From Haliotis asinina (Eukaryota; Mollusca; Gastropoda; Lepetellida; Haliotidae), in NCBI RefSeq assembly GCF_037392515.1, contig NC_090288.1, positions 14,675,969-14,739,968 of the forward strand: a stretch of DNA of 64,000 nt, written 5' to 3'. Positions 1 through 11,072 of the stretch are shown here, piece after piece. The notes under the pieces were generated by a model. The model was not told the DNA's origin, ran no database searches, and was given only the letters and a program-made list of their open reading frames with translations. The position numbers were made by a program, and so were the translations under genes. How positions within the stretch are numbered: the stretch's first letter is position 1; every line of letters begins with the position of its first letter.

Positions 1-675
1 CGTGTGTGTACCATTCACTGACATTTATTCAGGTTACACCAAGAAATGAAATGGTATGTACCAAAGAAAGCATCAAAATCGGGGCCGAAAATGAAGCGCA
101 GTCAAGAGAGGAATAAAGAAATGTCAGCCAAAGGGTATGCCAAAACATTAAATAATAGGTCGAAAGGGTGTGTCCACAAATAGGCCGAAATATGTAGTCA
201 GATCAGTTCAAAGTGGAAAAGGCACCACAAAACATCCTACCACACAAACACACTCAATCACGTGCTCGAAAAGGTCAGTCACACATGCAAACCACAACTC
301 TCACACATCCACCCATACTTACACGCCAAACGCTCTCACACATTCAGATACACCCTCACACATTCACACATGCAAAACACATCGTCTTCACAGACATTCA
401 AACAAGCATTTCTCTCTCTATCTCTCTCGCTGTCTCTCTCTCACACACACCACATAAAAACACATCTCTCTACCATGCACCAATTCACAAACGCAAACGC
501 ACCTGACACAAACATCCCGTTATGCTTATTACAACCTTTAATACATACACGCACTCTTCAACTTTCAAACAAAACACACCCTCGCACACATATATATGTA
601 TACACTTTAACCTGTATGCACACACGCACACACGCACGCACGCACGCACGCACGCACGCACACTGGATGAGCAAT
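1..675. repeat. CA-rich simple-sequence region
   Basis: This stretch is dominated by degenerate CA, CACA and TCTC tracts (about 230-480) and a clean ACGC/CACG tetranucleotide run (about 617-662). The apparent open frames across it are low-complexity His/Thr/Ser strings created by the repeat, so I do not call them genes. Nothing else coding was seen before 676. Confidence 0.8.
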
Positions 676-933
676 CTAAGAGAACATTCTCCTAAAGAAG
701 GCAGCCACTCTCCTCAGCGCCTTCCTCACAGGATGAACCTCTATGTCCTCCACGAAACTGTCCTCGTCCTCGTCTTCATAGACCCAGTAGTCACTGTCGT
801 CGTCACTAGGGGCAGGATAGTGGTCGACGTAGGTGATGGTGACTGGGGCGGGGAGCGTCTCACCGTGGTCAGGGCGGGCCCAGAATGGGGTGAAAACACT
901 CAGGGGGTCATGAGAAGGGGTCGGGGAAGCAGC
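676..933 (-). CDS. Probable 3' terminal exon of an unidentified gene
   Basis: Read on the minus strand, an open frame of 85 codons runs from a splice acceptor (TCCACAG, preceded by a long C/T tract at about 940-985) to a TAG stop at 676-678. An in-frame stop lies just upstream of the acceptor, so the frame opens at the splice site, as expected for a terminal exon. The peptide is compositionally biased in a protein-like way: a Pro/Thr-rich start, a central acidic block (SDDDSDYWVYEDEDEDSF), then a basic amphipathic end (VRKALRRVAAFFRRMFS). It has no methionine start, so ATG-based ORF scans miss it. I do not recognise the family. The rest of the gene should lie at higher coordinates, but no matching upstream exon was found before the DIRS element; it may have been separated by insertion or lost. 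Chance open frame is the alternative. Confidence 0.45.
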   Translation of the reverse strand, partial: AASPTPSHDPLSVFTPFWARPDHGETLPAPVTITYVDHYPAPSDDDSDYWVYEDEDEDSFVEDIEVHPVRKALRRVAAFFRRMFS

Positions 934-956
934 CTGTGGACGCTACATCGGTCAGT

Positions 957-982
957 GGGGAGGGAGGGAGGGAGGGAGGGAG
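957..982. repeat. GGGA microsatellite
   Basis: About six perfect copies of GGGA follow one another. On the minus strand this is the C/T tract just upstream of the acceptor proposed for the exon at 676-933, so it may act as its polypyrimidine tract. Confidence 0.85.
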
Positions 983-3900
983 AAAGGAGGGGCATTTAAA
1001 GGAGTTACAGGAGGTGTTAGAGTTGAATAAGGCAAAAGGAAGTTATAGTCCCAGATTACACATGAACAATAATTTTAATGTGTACATGAGAGAGGGGTGT
1101 GTGGGGGCTATTTCTGGACATTATAACGGACTGGAAAAAGTGTCCAGTGCAGTAGCACGTGTAAGAGATCACTGGCTCATGGACAAAAGCAAACTATTCC
1201 ACCGAATAGGAAACAGATGTAGATGGGATGTACATACACAGTCGGACTCCTCATCCAGCGACGGCCATAGACTAGCAGCAGGAGTGACATGATACCGGAT
1301 CATGTCTTCCCGTGCCGAAAATAATCCAAACAGCACATTTAAATTCAGAGCATATTCAGAGGACCAACCTTCCGCCGCGTCAAGGGCGAGAGGAGAGTCT
1401 TTCTGCCCTGAAGACTCGGTTCTCTGCCCTCGGAAGGTCCTCCCTCTCCGCACTGCTTCCTCGGTGGGAGGCTGAAGGATTCTGTTGCCTCTGCCGGACC
1501 AGGTTACCTTATCCCTCAGCTCCTCCTCTCTGATAAACAGCGGATTAGGCTTCGGGTGGCAAACTCGCCCAGTCTGCTAGATCCTCCCTCCTTGGGCGCA
1601 GACACCTCTCGAGTGGCATCTGCAGGCATGCCCCACAAGGTGTCAGACAATCACCTCATCCATTTGGACAAGGAGGCTAGATCCATCATGGGGCTGAGCA
1701 ACTATATTGTTCACGCCTGCCAAGCTATGGCCACTTTCGTCAAGGAAGCGGGGATGGAGCAGGACCAGGAGCCTCTGTATTGGGCATTTGGAGCTGTTGC
1801 TGGCAGAGTGGCCCTATCAGCTGCTAGGACTTCGGCCGCTATTATCAACCTCAGACGGGAAGGCTTCCTGGGGCATACTAATGTCAGGAGATTAGTGATT
1901 TCCTCTGTCACGCGTCAGTGTCCGCAGACATGGGGAAAATCCAAGATGCCCTGCAGCAGGATTTAACCAATCGGATCATGGCAAGTGGCAGACTCTCCGC
2001 AGACTCCCCCTCCCCGCAAGCGTCAGGGAGGTCCTCCAGCAGACCAGTCCACTCCTAGGAAGCGGACGGGGACGGTGGACTTTCGGTTCGGAGGTCGAAG
2101 ATTAAGTGGACCCCTAAGAAGAATTGACTCTTGGTGCCCACCAGTCCTTCCACCCCCTATCTTTCCTCCGCTCGACTGCCCGTTGGTGGCCATCAGAGCC
2201 TCTTTGTCCCGAACTGGCGTCAGCCAGGACTAGACCCATTCGTGTGTTGGATCCTGGAGCGGGGCTTCCGCATCCTGATCTCTTCTCCGTCCCCTCTAAC
2301 CTGCTCTCCAGTGGAATGTCTGATGGACTCGCTCAGGTTCCAACTCACCTTAGAACAGGTGGACTCTCTCATCTCCAAAGGGGCAGTTCAGGAAATCCCC
2401 TTCAGGATCTGACTCCCGGGTTCTAGTCCCCTGTTTTTGTCAGGCCCAAACGCAACTCTAGGAAATGGTGGCTGATTCACGACCTGAAGGAGTTCAACTC
2501 CTCCTACCTCGAACAGCCACCATATTGACCATTCCATTAGTCACGCGGTTGCTGGAGCCCTTGGACTACATGGTGTCCCTCGAACTCCAGGATGCGTACT
2601 GCACATCCCCATTCACTTGGCGGATCGCAGGTACCTCTGTTTCATCCTTGGGGGCACTTTCAGTGGAATGTCCTCCTGTTCGGGATTTCCTCTGCCCCAT
2701 GGCTATTCTCTCATGTGACCCAACGCATCCTCCATGAACTCAAGGTACAATTTCTCATGTACCTGGATGATGGGTTCGCTCACAACCCTTCGCCCTCCAT
2801 TCTTGAGGTGCAACGGGACCTCGTCATCCACGTCCTTCGACGTCTAGGGTGGTTAGTGAACCTGGAGAAGTCAGATCTAGTACCATCCACCTCTCTCCAC
2901 CACCACCTAGGCGCCATACTGGATACAGGCCTTCATACCCAAGGAGCGGATGACAAGGCTAGTGCCCCTAATGACTCGTGCACTATCACAGCCCCTGTCC
3001 CTCAGGCAGTGGCAGCGGATACTGGGCCTCCTGACATCTGCCCAGGACCTGACCGTCAGGGGGAGGCTGATGCTCTGACCCCTTCAGGTGTTCCTCAACA
3101 AGCACGTCAGGGAGACCCACTGTCTTCACCCCATAACTCTCCCACCTCACCTCAGACACTTCCTTGCGTGGTGGCAGGTGGACGACAACATCCTCAGAGG
3201 AGTTCCCCTAAGGACACCTATCCCAACCAGTCACCTTTTCGTGGACGCCTCCACCCAAGGATGGCGCGCTCATTTGGGGTCTGACCAGACTGCAGGTACC
3301 TGGTCGGCATCCGGCTTGCCATCTTTCACTGGTCCGTTCCATTCAGGCACCAGACCTTACTGGTCCACACAGACAGCTCAGTCGCAGCCTGGACGATCAA
3401 CTGACAAGGTTCCACCAGAGCCACCCCTCTCCTAGACCTGACACTCCGCCTGTTCGAACTGGTAGACAGGCTCCACCTGAGCATCTGCGCGGTTCACATC
3501 CCAGGATCCAAGAACGTCCTGGCAGACGCTCTCTCCCGACCGGATGCGCTTTCTTCAACGGAGTGGCAACTGAACCCCCGGACGTTACAGTCCCTCTGTC
3601 TCCAGTTCAGCAGGCCCAAGCTGGATGTGTTCGCCACCAGGCTGAACTGCCAGCTCCCGATTTATGTATCCCCAGTGCCGGACCCAGCAGCCTGGGCCCT
3701 CGATGCACTATCATTAGAGTGGGAAGGGATGGATGCATCTGCCTTCCCTCCACCAGCGATTCTAGCACAGGTAGTGGCCAAGCTTCAGACCACCAATTCC
3801 ATCAGACTGCTTCTGGTGGCTCCCATGTCGCCCGCTCGACCCTGGTTTGTTCTCCTTCGCAGACTTTGTCTGCAGGATCCTATTCGGATCCCTCTCCGGA

Positions 3901-4374
3901 GGGACCTACTCCTAAGCAAGCCAAGTGGCCGCGTTCATGAAAACCCTCCTGTATTCGGTCTGCACGTTTGGCTTGTATTCAAAGGGGTCTCCAGGCGAGT
4001 AGCCTGGGCTCCTGAGTGGGATTTGGCTGTGGTCCGTGACCACCTCAACTCATATTTTTTATGAGCCTCTGGACGAGGCTCCCCTCCTTCGCGTCACTGT
4101 CAAAACCACCTTTCTTGTGGCCATGGCCTCGGCGCCCCGAATATTGGGACTTCACAATCTTCAGGCGGACCTCCTGAGATTCGAGGTCGCAGATGGAGGG
4201 TGTGCTTCCTTGCGACTAGGCCCCGACTTCGTCTGCAAAAACCAACATGCAGGGATGTACCTTCCATATCCCTTCCTTAGGGCCGTTGGTAGACCCTGAA
4301 GAGGAGGGAGCGCTCTCTCTCTGCCCCATCAGGGCTCTCCGAGTATATGAAAACCACACCAGCTCCCTCAGACA

Positions 4375-4382
4375 GTGTGTGT

Positions 4383-4413
<31 letters not shown>

Positions 4414-4420
4414 GGGGGGC
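4375..4420. repeat. GT then poly-G microsatellite
   Basis: A (GT)n run passes directly into an uninterrupted run of G of about 19 bases. It lies within the recombinase part of the DIRS fossil. Homopolymer length here may be unreliable in the assembly. Confidence 0.85.
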
Positions 4421-5059
4421 GGAGGCTCTTCCTCCCTCACTCTCAGAGGAGCAAACGGGAGATTGACAGGAGAGCGCTTGGGGTCTACCTTCGATCTGCC
4501 ATTATAGAGGTCTACAAGAGTCAGGCCAGGCCAGTTCCACCTCGAACTAACCCACATGAGATTAGGGCCGTCTCGGCCACCATGGCTTATCATCACAACA
4601 TTGCAGTGGCGGACATCATGGCGGGCTACTTCTGGAAGTCCCGCTTGGTGTTCGCCAACCATTATTTAAGAGCCATCGCTAACGAGGATCTGGCGGGCAT
4701 TTCCAGACTAAGGCCTCACCCTTTGAGTGGGTGCGGTGTTCCTCCTCCTTAGGAGGCCTACATTCCTTGCCTCTCGATAGGTCCCAAGCTGGGGACCGCA
4801 GCTCCCCACCTTTGTGTTACAAAAAACACTTCCGTTGTTTCTCTCTACTGCTTCCGTAGCGGAGATGTCCGGACAGCGGTTTGTGTCCTACCCGCACTGT
4901 AGTTCGGGGACGTATGCTTCCGCAATGTCGCTCCCCTCAGGGTGTCTTGGTTCTTCTTTACTTAGAGACGCACGGGCGAGGTCTAGCGTCCACGCTCTCA
5001 GCCCACCGCCTCTATACCATTCTGGGCAATATGTTGGCTGTCTTACCTGATGTATGTAA

Positions 5060-5362
5060 AAAATATAACATTTTTTATTAAATGTCATTTTTTATACTTA
5101 CCTGGTAGAAAGCCAACAATCGAGAATTCCCGCCCAGCCTCCCCTCCTGAGGTTTATATTAACTGCCTCGCTGGGTGAGGAAATGACGGGTACAGGTCAT
5201 CTCGTGACCTAGGTGACCTACCGCCCGTACGTTGACCTCACGTCTCTACTTTGTGTAGACTGTGTTATGAAAGAAATTGATTAAGCGCCACTAAAGTGGG
5301 CAATGTTGGCTTTCTACCAGGTAAGTATAAAAAATGACATTTAATCAAAAATGTTATATTTT
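5060..5362. repeat. 59-bp inverted repeat pair at DIRS right end
   Basis: Bases 5060-5118 and 5304-5362 are reverse complements with one mismatch, separated by 185 bp. The inner ends read CTTACCTGGTAGAAAGCC and its complement. The arms lie directly downstream of the recombinase fragment. DIRS elements are known to carry inverted terminal repeats and an internal complementary region near the right end, so this pair most likely belongs to the element's terminus. An independent small fold-back element inserted there is the alternative. Confidence 0.75.
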
Positions 5363-6636
5363 CGTGTCTAAACATTCAAAGGGAGATTGCGCCGGGTTAA
5401 ACTGGCATTCCGTGTACGTTGGTTAATATGCTTTAATACCATCCTAATCTTGTCTGCTATCTCAATTTGTATATGTATATAAATGTTAATGAGTACCTTA
5501 ACTGCCCTGGTAGTGATGGGTCACGGTGATAACTAGGCTATTTGAATACATGTCGGTATGTTTACGAGGGGACGAAGTTTTGTCAAATAACCATGTCTCT
5601 TTATGGATGAACAACAGCATTTGATGCCGTCCTCTTTATGTTTCGTGTGAAATGTTTGCTGTTTTTCGCGGTATGTAACTATGACGCTGTGAAGAGTTGT
5701 GGCCCCTGTGGAAGTAAAACTATGGCCGAATGTTGACAAGTTTCGAAATATGCATTTCCAATAAGCGCATCAGCGTACACTAGATGAGAGAATTATGGGT
5801 CCAGATGCCGACCAAGCGAATGTTTTGCTGCTGACATTTAAGACGAAGGTAAATGCACCGACTCAATCTGTGAACCTGAGTCAGAGGCCTATTGATACGG
5901 TCGATATATCACATTATGACACATATTATGAGGCGATCAAATTCTTGTAGACTATGAAGGCGAATTGTATATGGTATTGCCAGCATGTGAAACAAACGTT
6001 CGTCATAGGTATTTTGCACAGGTCTATTAATTCTAATGACTGTATTTTGCTTTCTAGTGTAAATGTCTACAGTCATAACGTGATATTCTTCGACTTCAGG
6101 GGGTGTAACCACAAATCTTATTTGGATATTTTTGTGTGAAACGTTGACAGATTTCTTATGCTGCATTTATATCACATGCTATACACCTTATTCACAGCAT
6201 CTTTATGGCTTGAACTTGCTGAGTAAAATATTTAGTTTTGTTAATTTATGTTCATAATAAGACAGATTTCATGATAATTTGTAGATAACAACTTAATTAC
6301 ATCATATGTGACATTTCGGTGTAGATATGTCAGTACAGATTTTTTTCTCATAATATCATGTTCATAATTCAAAAAGTGAGCAAGTGCATTTAAGGTGATA
6401 GGCACAACATCAGTATTTCAGCCCTATTGTGACTGAAAATAATTTTAAATTATTTATGGTATATGCATAAATGTTAAATACCTGTCAACAAAGTACAGCA
6501 AAACCTAGTAAAACATCGTAATACCAAGAATTCAAACTAGCATCCATCTCCAAAACCGGGCTTCAAATTAGGACAATATAGTACAAAAACGGGCCAAGTA
6601 TTGCCAGCCACTGAAGGTAATTCAGACAGAGAAAAG
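5363..6636. other. Intergenic region upstream of the zinc-finger gene
   Basis: AT-rich sequence with no convincing exon on either strand. An 85-codon minus-strand open frame (about 5909-6166) has no splice sites, homology or codon bias that I could recognise. The promoter and any 5' untranslated exon of the zinc-finger gene should lie here; I see no clear TATA box or initiator. Confidence 0.6.
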
Positions 6637-6687
6637 ATGGTGCTCTCTGCAGTGTACTCAGCTGTTTGTTTCAATCAACACTGCATG
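6637..6687 (+). CDS. Zinc-finger gene, putative first coding exon
   Basis: Seventeen codons starting [12 protein letters not shown]. The exon ends at a GTAGGT donor and leaves phase 0, which matches the phase of the next exon. The following intron (6688-6754) is only 67 bp. A longer transcript with a different upstream exon is possible, since exon 2 is open from its acceptor. Confidence 0.55.
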
Positions 6688-9600
6688 GTAGGTAACCATC
6701 CCTTTTAGACTTTTAAAACTTTTTTTATGCATATCTTTTATCATATCCCTACAGATTGAAGAAGCAGTAAGTCTTGTGAATCAGATGCCTGAAAGCATGA
6801 GACAAGATGTTTGGCAGTTCTGGCAGAAGGTATCAACAGCAATCAAAGCAGCAACCACTGGAATTAAGAAACGGAAAAATGTTCCAAGTGGAAAGGATCT
6901 GGCACCTCGACCCAGGAAAAGCAGTAAGAAAAAGTTGAAAGCATTAGTAGAGAAAAGTGATGATGAAGTTGTGGAGGAGTTTGTGTTGGATACCCAAACC
7001 ATTACAAACACAACTCTGCCCTCTGATATGCCTGCAGAAAACACTTACAGTCATGATACGTTTGCCCAAGATCTGAAACTGTTGTACAGTTCTGTGTATT
7101 CTGCCGAGACCTCTGATGCTGTGGCAGCCATGATAGCAATCAATGACCCTAGTTCTGTGAGTAATATTGAAGGAAACAAAGCCATAGACAATCAGCCAAG
7201 TTTGGAGGGTAGAACGGACATACAATCTCAAGAACCTGGGTCCATTAATATTGTTGTGCAGGATTTTGTTGATGATCAGGTGATCACTTCATTAGTGACA
7301 ATAGATAATCCCAATACACCTCTTAAAAATACAGTTCCAAAACCTAGTCCTAAACCTAAACCAAACAAAAAAGTTGGTGTTAAAAGAAAACCTAAAAAGA
7401 AAAAAGTAAAGGTTGATAGAGCAGAAATCTCAAAACAAACTGTCTCTGAAGCAAGTGATCCAGAAAAGACAAGGCCAGAGAAGACTCCAAAGAAAAAGAA
7501 TGTAACCCAAAAGAAGAAATTAGGACCTAATGCTGAAGATGCAATTTCCAAATTATTATCTGAGAACATTGGTTTACCTGAAAGTGAAAATGTTGGTGCT
7601 CACCCAGAGTCAGAAGGTGCCACTACCGAGATTGGTGAAACTCCACTTGCTGAGAACAAATCAGCTAACAAAAAGTCAGAAAAGAGACCAAGGAGATCTA
7701 CTCGACCACCCAAACCTAAAAAGCTCCCCACAGACCAACAAGAGATTGATAGGGCTATTGAAGGGGAGGGGGATGGGGAGGGGCGAAAGCGTCGGGTGTA
7801 CAAACCAGGTGAGCCTAAGCCTGACCTGGGTCCAGTCAACTGCGAAGTGTGTGGAGTGCAACTTGCCTATATGTCTTCTTTAGCAGGTGAGTGCATAGTC
7901 TGATTTCTTTGTTCATGTAACCCTTAGAGATCTGGGTTATTGTTCTTGAGTAACCAATGCTTGTCGTAAGAAGCAACTACTTGGATTGGGTGGTCGGGCT
8001 CAATGGCTTGGTTGACATGTGTCATTTTATCCCACTTGCATAGATCAGTTCTCATGCTGTTCATGAAGTTAGTGTCAGGTCCAGACTTAACTATGTGCAG
8101 ACCATTGCCAGATAGCTGGAATTTTGTTTAGTGAAGCTTTATGAACCTTTGTACATATTATCATGGGTACAAGGCCACAGTAAATTGATTTATATATCAG
8201 ATTTTAGTCCAGTTTGAATAATGTGAGGCAGGGCTTATTTTAAGTTTTGTCAGTCATCTTTGTACATAACAAATGTTAGTGCTAAGATGTGTGATTCATA
8301 TGAATCACTATTACTGTGTTGTTTGAATCGAAACATTCAGTGATGGTATTCGTTCACAGGTTTGGTAGGACACATGGTACAAATGAATGAGGCAAAGATG
8401 TAGAAAATCATTAATAATTTGTTATAGTTTTCTTCTTATCATTTTTCAAGATGTCTGTTTGAACCAGTAGTTTAAAGTATATGTGCTCCATATTTTTTTC
8501 ATGGTTATATGAAAAACAGCACACACAGGTCTCTTTTTGTTTCTTCCATTATCTTTCTTGTCAGGTACCAGTGCATCTCTCTCTAAAACAGAAATTTAAT
8601 AACTTAGCACTGTACATGCTAAAGATGGCCAATCACACTTTGAACCCAGCATGCCCATTATATCTGGGCCCAGTCATCTAAGGTTAAGGGTTCGAAATAT
8701 ACAGTTAACCCTGATTATCAAAGGATTATGTTTTGGTTCATCAACTATTCCCATGGTTGAAACCTTCAACAAAGCGATAAAAGCCAACTACATCAAGCTT
8801 GCACACCATGATATGACTGGAATATTGTCCAAATCATTGTATATACCAAGCTCATCCATCCATTGTTATTGTGCAACGTTTGAAACACCTGCCTGCCTGA
8901 CCACTTAGGATGGGCTATTTTCAACTGTCTGTCAGAGTCTCAAATTCACTTGCCTGATGGTTGGGTTAAAATTTAGATATGTATATTATTATTTCTCTTG
9001 GGCAGGTAAGTCTTAGTGAGGCCTGCAACTTTTACATCTAACCAGCCCTGTGGTCTAGCTGAAATCTTTTGAAGTTTCATACCCTGTTATATAATAATTT
9101 AATGTTCACTGATGGTTGGTTCTCCAGCCCATATGCGGAAGCACACAGGTGATCGGCCATTCAGCTGTGGTGTCTGCAGCAAGCCATTCACAACCAAAGC
9201 AAACATGTTGCGACATGAGAAGACCCATTCTGGTGAGAAACCATTTGAGTGTGAAGAATGCCATAAGTGTTTCACCGAGAAGAAGACACTGAAGGTTCAT
9301 ATGAGAAGTCACACCGGAGAGAGACCATTCAAGTGAGTGGGAGAGATTCTGATTTGGCATGTAGCAGCTTATCATGCCTATGGTGGCAATTTCTCTTTGT
9401 ATCATTTTAGCGCTGTATCCTTTTCACAAAGTTCTTAGCCAACATGTAGTTTATTCTAATGTGGGACAAATATTTCTATACCTGCTTGTTACCAGATGTC
9501 CTGAGTGCGGCATGGCATTCACACAGAGCGGCACCCTGAAGACTCACATGCACCGACACAGCGGCCACAAGGGGAACCTCTGTGACTTGTGCGGCCGGGC

Positions 9601-10744
9601 GTTCCGACAGAAATCTCAACTCCGGATACACCTGAGGAGGCACTTCAACCTCAAGTCATACCAATGTGACAAGTGTGACCAGACCTTCTATTGTAAAGGT
9701 AATCACTCTGATGGACATCAAATGGAGGGATGATGATGATGATGATGATGATGATGGTGGTGATAATTATCATGATTCATCAGTACATAATACAATCACC
9801 ATGCTGCTACTTGTTTGCAATGTACAAAAAAGACTAACTCATTTTTTTAACTTTTACAACAAAATACCTTAAAGCGAGTAGAAAGTCTAGCAGATCTATC
9901 AAAAGATAAGTCAGAAACTTTGTTTATCACTGCAATGTACCTGATATCACAACTAATAAGTGATAGGGTTATGTCTGGTAGTTGGGTGGATGCTATCCTT
10001 TTGCTCAAATCTTTATTCAAAGTGAGCAGGTTCCAACAAACATTGACAAAATGTCAGTGTAGTTGTACACATACAAATTACCATCTTAACCTGATACATG
10101 GCTAAAAACTACCAAACGATGCAGTGGTTAAACTGCATTGGACGAATCATTAAAATTAGTAATTGTGAGAGAAAATGTTCAACTCTCTTTCTACTTGCCC
10201 TGTTGCAGGTGACCTCACTCGCCATGAGTTGCGTCATACTGGAGAGAGACCTTTTGCATGTGCACAATGCCCGAAAACATTCACTCGCCTACAATACCTC
10301 AAGGAGCACGTGAACCAGCACAACGGCATCACTCCATACAGCTGTGACATCTGCTCCATCAAGTTTTCTGACCACTCCTCCCACTATCGACACTTACAGA
10401 AACACAGGAAAACCACTACACCAGACGCTTCCACTGAGGACCAAGTCCATCTCGTGGTGGACAGTGAAGCCATAGAGAATGAGACTGTGGACAGTGTGCC
10501 AGCATTGCTGGTGACCGCGGACCACATCCAACACTTGTTTGGTGTCAACAGCACCAACCAGGGTGAGGTGTATCGGATTGCCCTGGTAGATCAGACTATG
10601 GATGAAGAGCACCAAGCCCAGGATCCAGGCCAGGCCGACTTCTCTGCTATCAACCTCCTGGCCAATGCTACAACACAACTGTCAGTGACACAGGATACAG
10701 ACTCTGAGTTGAAGCAGATATCACTGCCCCAGTTGTTGAACTGA
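6637..10744 (+). CDS. C2H2 zinc-finger protein, eight fingers, five coding exons
   Basis: A probable DNA-binding nuclear protein of 708 residues. Coding exons are 6637-6687, 6755-7886, 9128-9332, 9496-9698 and 10209-10744. They total 2127 bases, exactly 709 codons with the TGA stop, and every junction has GT-AG ends and matching phase. Residues about 18-379 are low-complexity, Lys/Pro-rich and contain basic runs (for example [18 protein letters not shown]), likely nuclear localisation signals. Eight C-X2-C-X12-H-X3-H fingers occupy about 380-596, several joined by TGE(R/K)PF-type linkers (after fingers 1, 2, 3 and 6). The C-terminal tail of about 110 residues is acidic. The start ATG has a good context (AAAAGATGG). 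The first exon and the 67-bp first intron are less certain than the rest. I do not recognise an orthologue name. Confidence 0.88.
6755..7886 (+). CDS. Zinc-finger gene exon 2, basic N-terminal region and half of finger 1
   Basis: Acceptor TATCCCTACAG and donor AG|GTGAGT. It encodes [15 protein letters not shown], then a long disordered Lys/Pro/Glu-rich segment, and ends inside finger 1 after [15 protein letters not shown]. The histidines of that finger come from the next exon. Confidence 0.9.
7925..8125 (-). mobile_element. SINE family A copy
   Basis: A minus-strand copy of the dispersed family whose best copy here is at 34471-34685. Recognisable blocks, as the plus strand reads, are GTCGTAAGAAGCAACTA, GGGTGGTCGGGCT and GGTCCAGACTTAA. 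It is diverged and lies in intron 2 of the zinc-finger gene. Confidence 0.7.
9128..9332 (+). CDS. Zinc-finger gene exon 3, finger 1 end to finger 3
   Basis: Acceptor TTCTCCAG and donor AA|GTGAGT. It completes finger 1 ([12 protein letters not shown]) and encodes fingers 2 (CGVCSKPF...HEKTH) and 3 (CEECHKCF...HMRSH). The last lysine codon is split. Confidence 0.93.
9496..9698 (+). CDS. Zinc-finger gene exon 4, fingers 4 and 5 and half of 6
   Basis: Acceptor TGTTACCAG and donor AAAG|GTAATC. It encodes finger 4 (CPECGMAF), finger 5 (CDLCGRAF) and the cysteine half of finger 6 ([11 protein letters not shown]). A GAT trinucleotide repeat lies just past the donor. Confidence 0.93.
9731..9757. repeat. 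GAT trinucleotide microsatellite
   Basis: About eight copies of GAT lie in the fourth intron of the zinc-finger gene, about 35 bp after the donor. Confidence 0.9.
10209..10744 (+). CDS. Zinc-finger gene terminal exon, fingers 6-8 and acidic tail
   Basis: Acceptor CCCTGTTGCAG. It completes finger 6 ([10 protein letters not shown]), adds fingers 7 (CAQCPKTF) and 8 (CDICSIKF), then an acidic, Gln/Asp-rich tail ending SLPQLLN before TGA at 10742-10744. The tail could be a regulatory or activation segment; that is inference. Confidence 0.93.
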
Positions 10745-10777
10745 TAGTATCAGTTTTAAGTTGTTTACATCACCAGG

Positions 10778-10882
10778 CCCTAGATTTTCAAACGTCTCAT
10801 AGTGCTATGGTAGTCGTTAGTGAAATACATCAACATTAGTGTACGACTATTTTAGCGTTAAGAGAGCTTTGAAAATCTAGGT
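10778..10882. mobile_element. Short MITE in the zinc-finger gene 3' UTR
   Basis: A 105-bp segment has near-perfect inverted ends (CCTAGATTTTCAAA at 10779-10792 and its complement at 10868-10881). It is flanked on both sides by CCAGG (10773-10777 and 10883-10887), a possible 5-bp target duplication. It lies 34 bp after the stop codon and before the polyadenylation signal, so it should be transcribed in the 3' UTR. No coding content; the parent family is unknown to me. Confidence 0.65.
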
Positions 10883-11066
10883 CCAGGACTTCACAGGCCT
10901 GTATGCACTGTACCTAGATTACCCTTTGGGAAGCATTAAAAATTCCATGTTGTATGCGCCACCTCAACATTTGAGGAAGGCTGTAAAAAGACAACTCGAG
11001 GAACAATGTATGTGCCCAATGAAGAATATCAACAAACAAGCAATGACAGACCTAACTCGGCTGTTC

Positions 11067-11072
11067 AATAAA
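11067..11072 (+). other. Polyadenylation signal AATAAA of the zinc-finger gene
   Basis: AATAAA lies about 320 bp after the stop codon, in AT-rich sequence. It is the first canonical hexamer on the plus strand that fits as the 3' end of this gene. Confidence 0.55.

Larger units (their letters stand above)
1302..5362 (+). mobile_element. DIRS-type retrotransposon fossil
   Basis: Fragments of all parts of a DIRS element lie in order on the plus strand. A gag-like protein starts near 1302 and runs to about 1970. Reverse transcriptase covers about 2130-2950 and includes the YLDD catalytic box and blocks such as LFVPNWRQPGLDPFVCW. RNase H follows at about 3230-3560 (LFVDASTQGWRAHL). The tyrosine-recombinase region covers about 3900-4700, with the C-terminal AVSATMAYHHNIAVADIM block. 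An inverted repeat pair closes the right end (5060-5362). DIRS elements replicate through an RNA intermediate and integrate with a tyrosine recombinase instead of a DDE integrase. The coding region is broken, with roughly half a dozen or more disruptions, and a GT/G microsatellite has grown inside it (about 4375-4420). Protein similarity remains easy to read, suggesting moderate age. The left terminus was not identified. Confidence 0.85.

Noticed and set aside
170-999. Three overlapping plus-strand open frames
   Set aside because: They translate CA/CT microsatellite into His/Thr/Ser strings and have no homology-like features; the longest runs antisense to the better-supported minus-strand exon at 676-933.
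5909-6166. 85-codon minus-strand open frame with a protein-like look
   Set aside because: AT-rich, no recognisable family, no matching splice sites, and no neighbouring exon; chance length in this composition is plausible.
7276-7569. Long open frames antisense to zinc-finger exon 2
   Set aside because: They mirror the Lys/Pro-rich codons of the real exon (Phe/Leu/Gly-rich antisense) and end at its limits.
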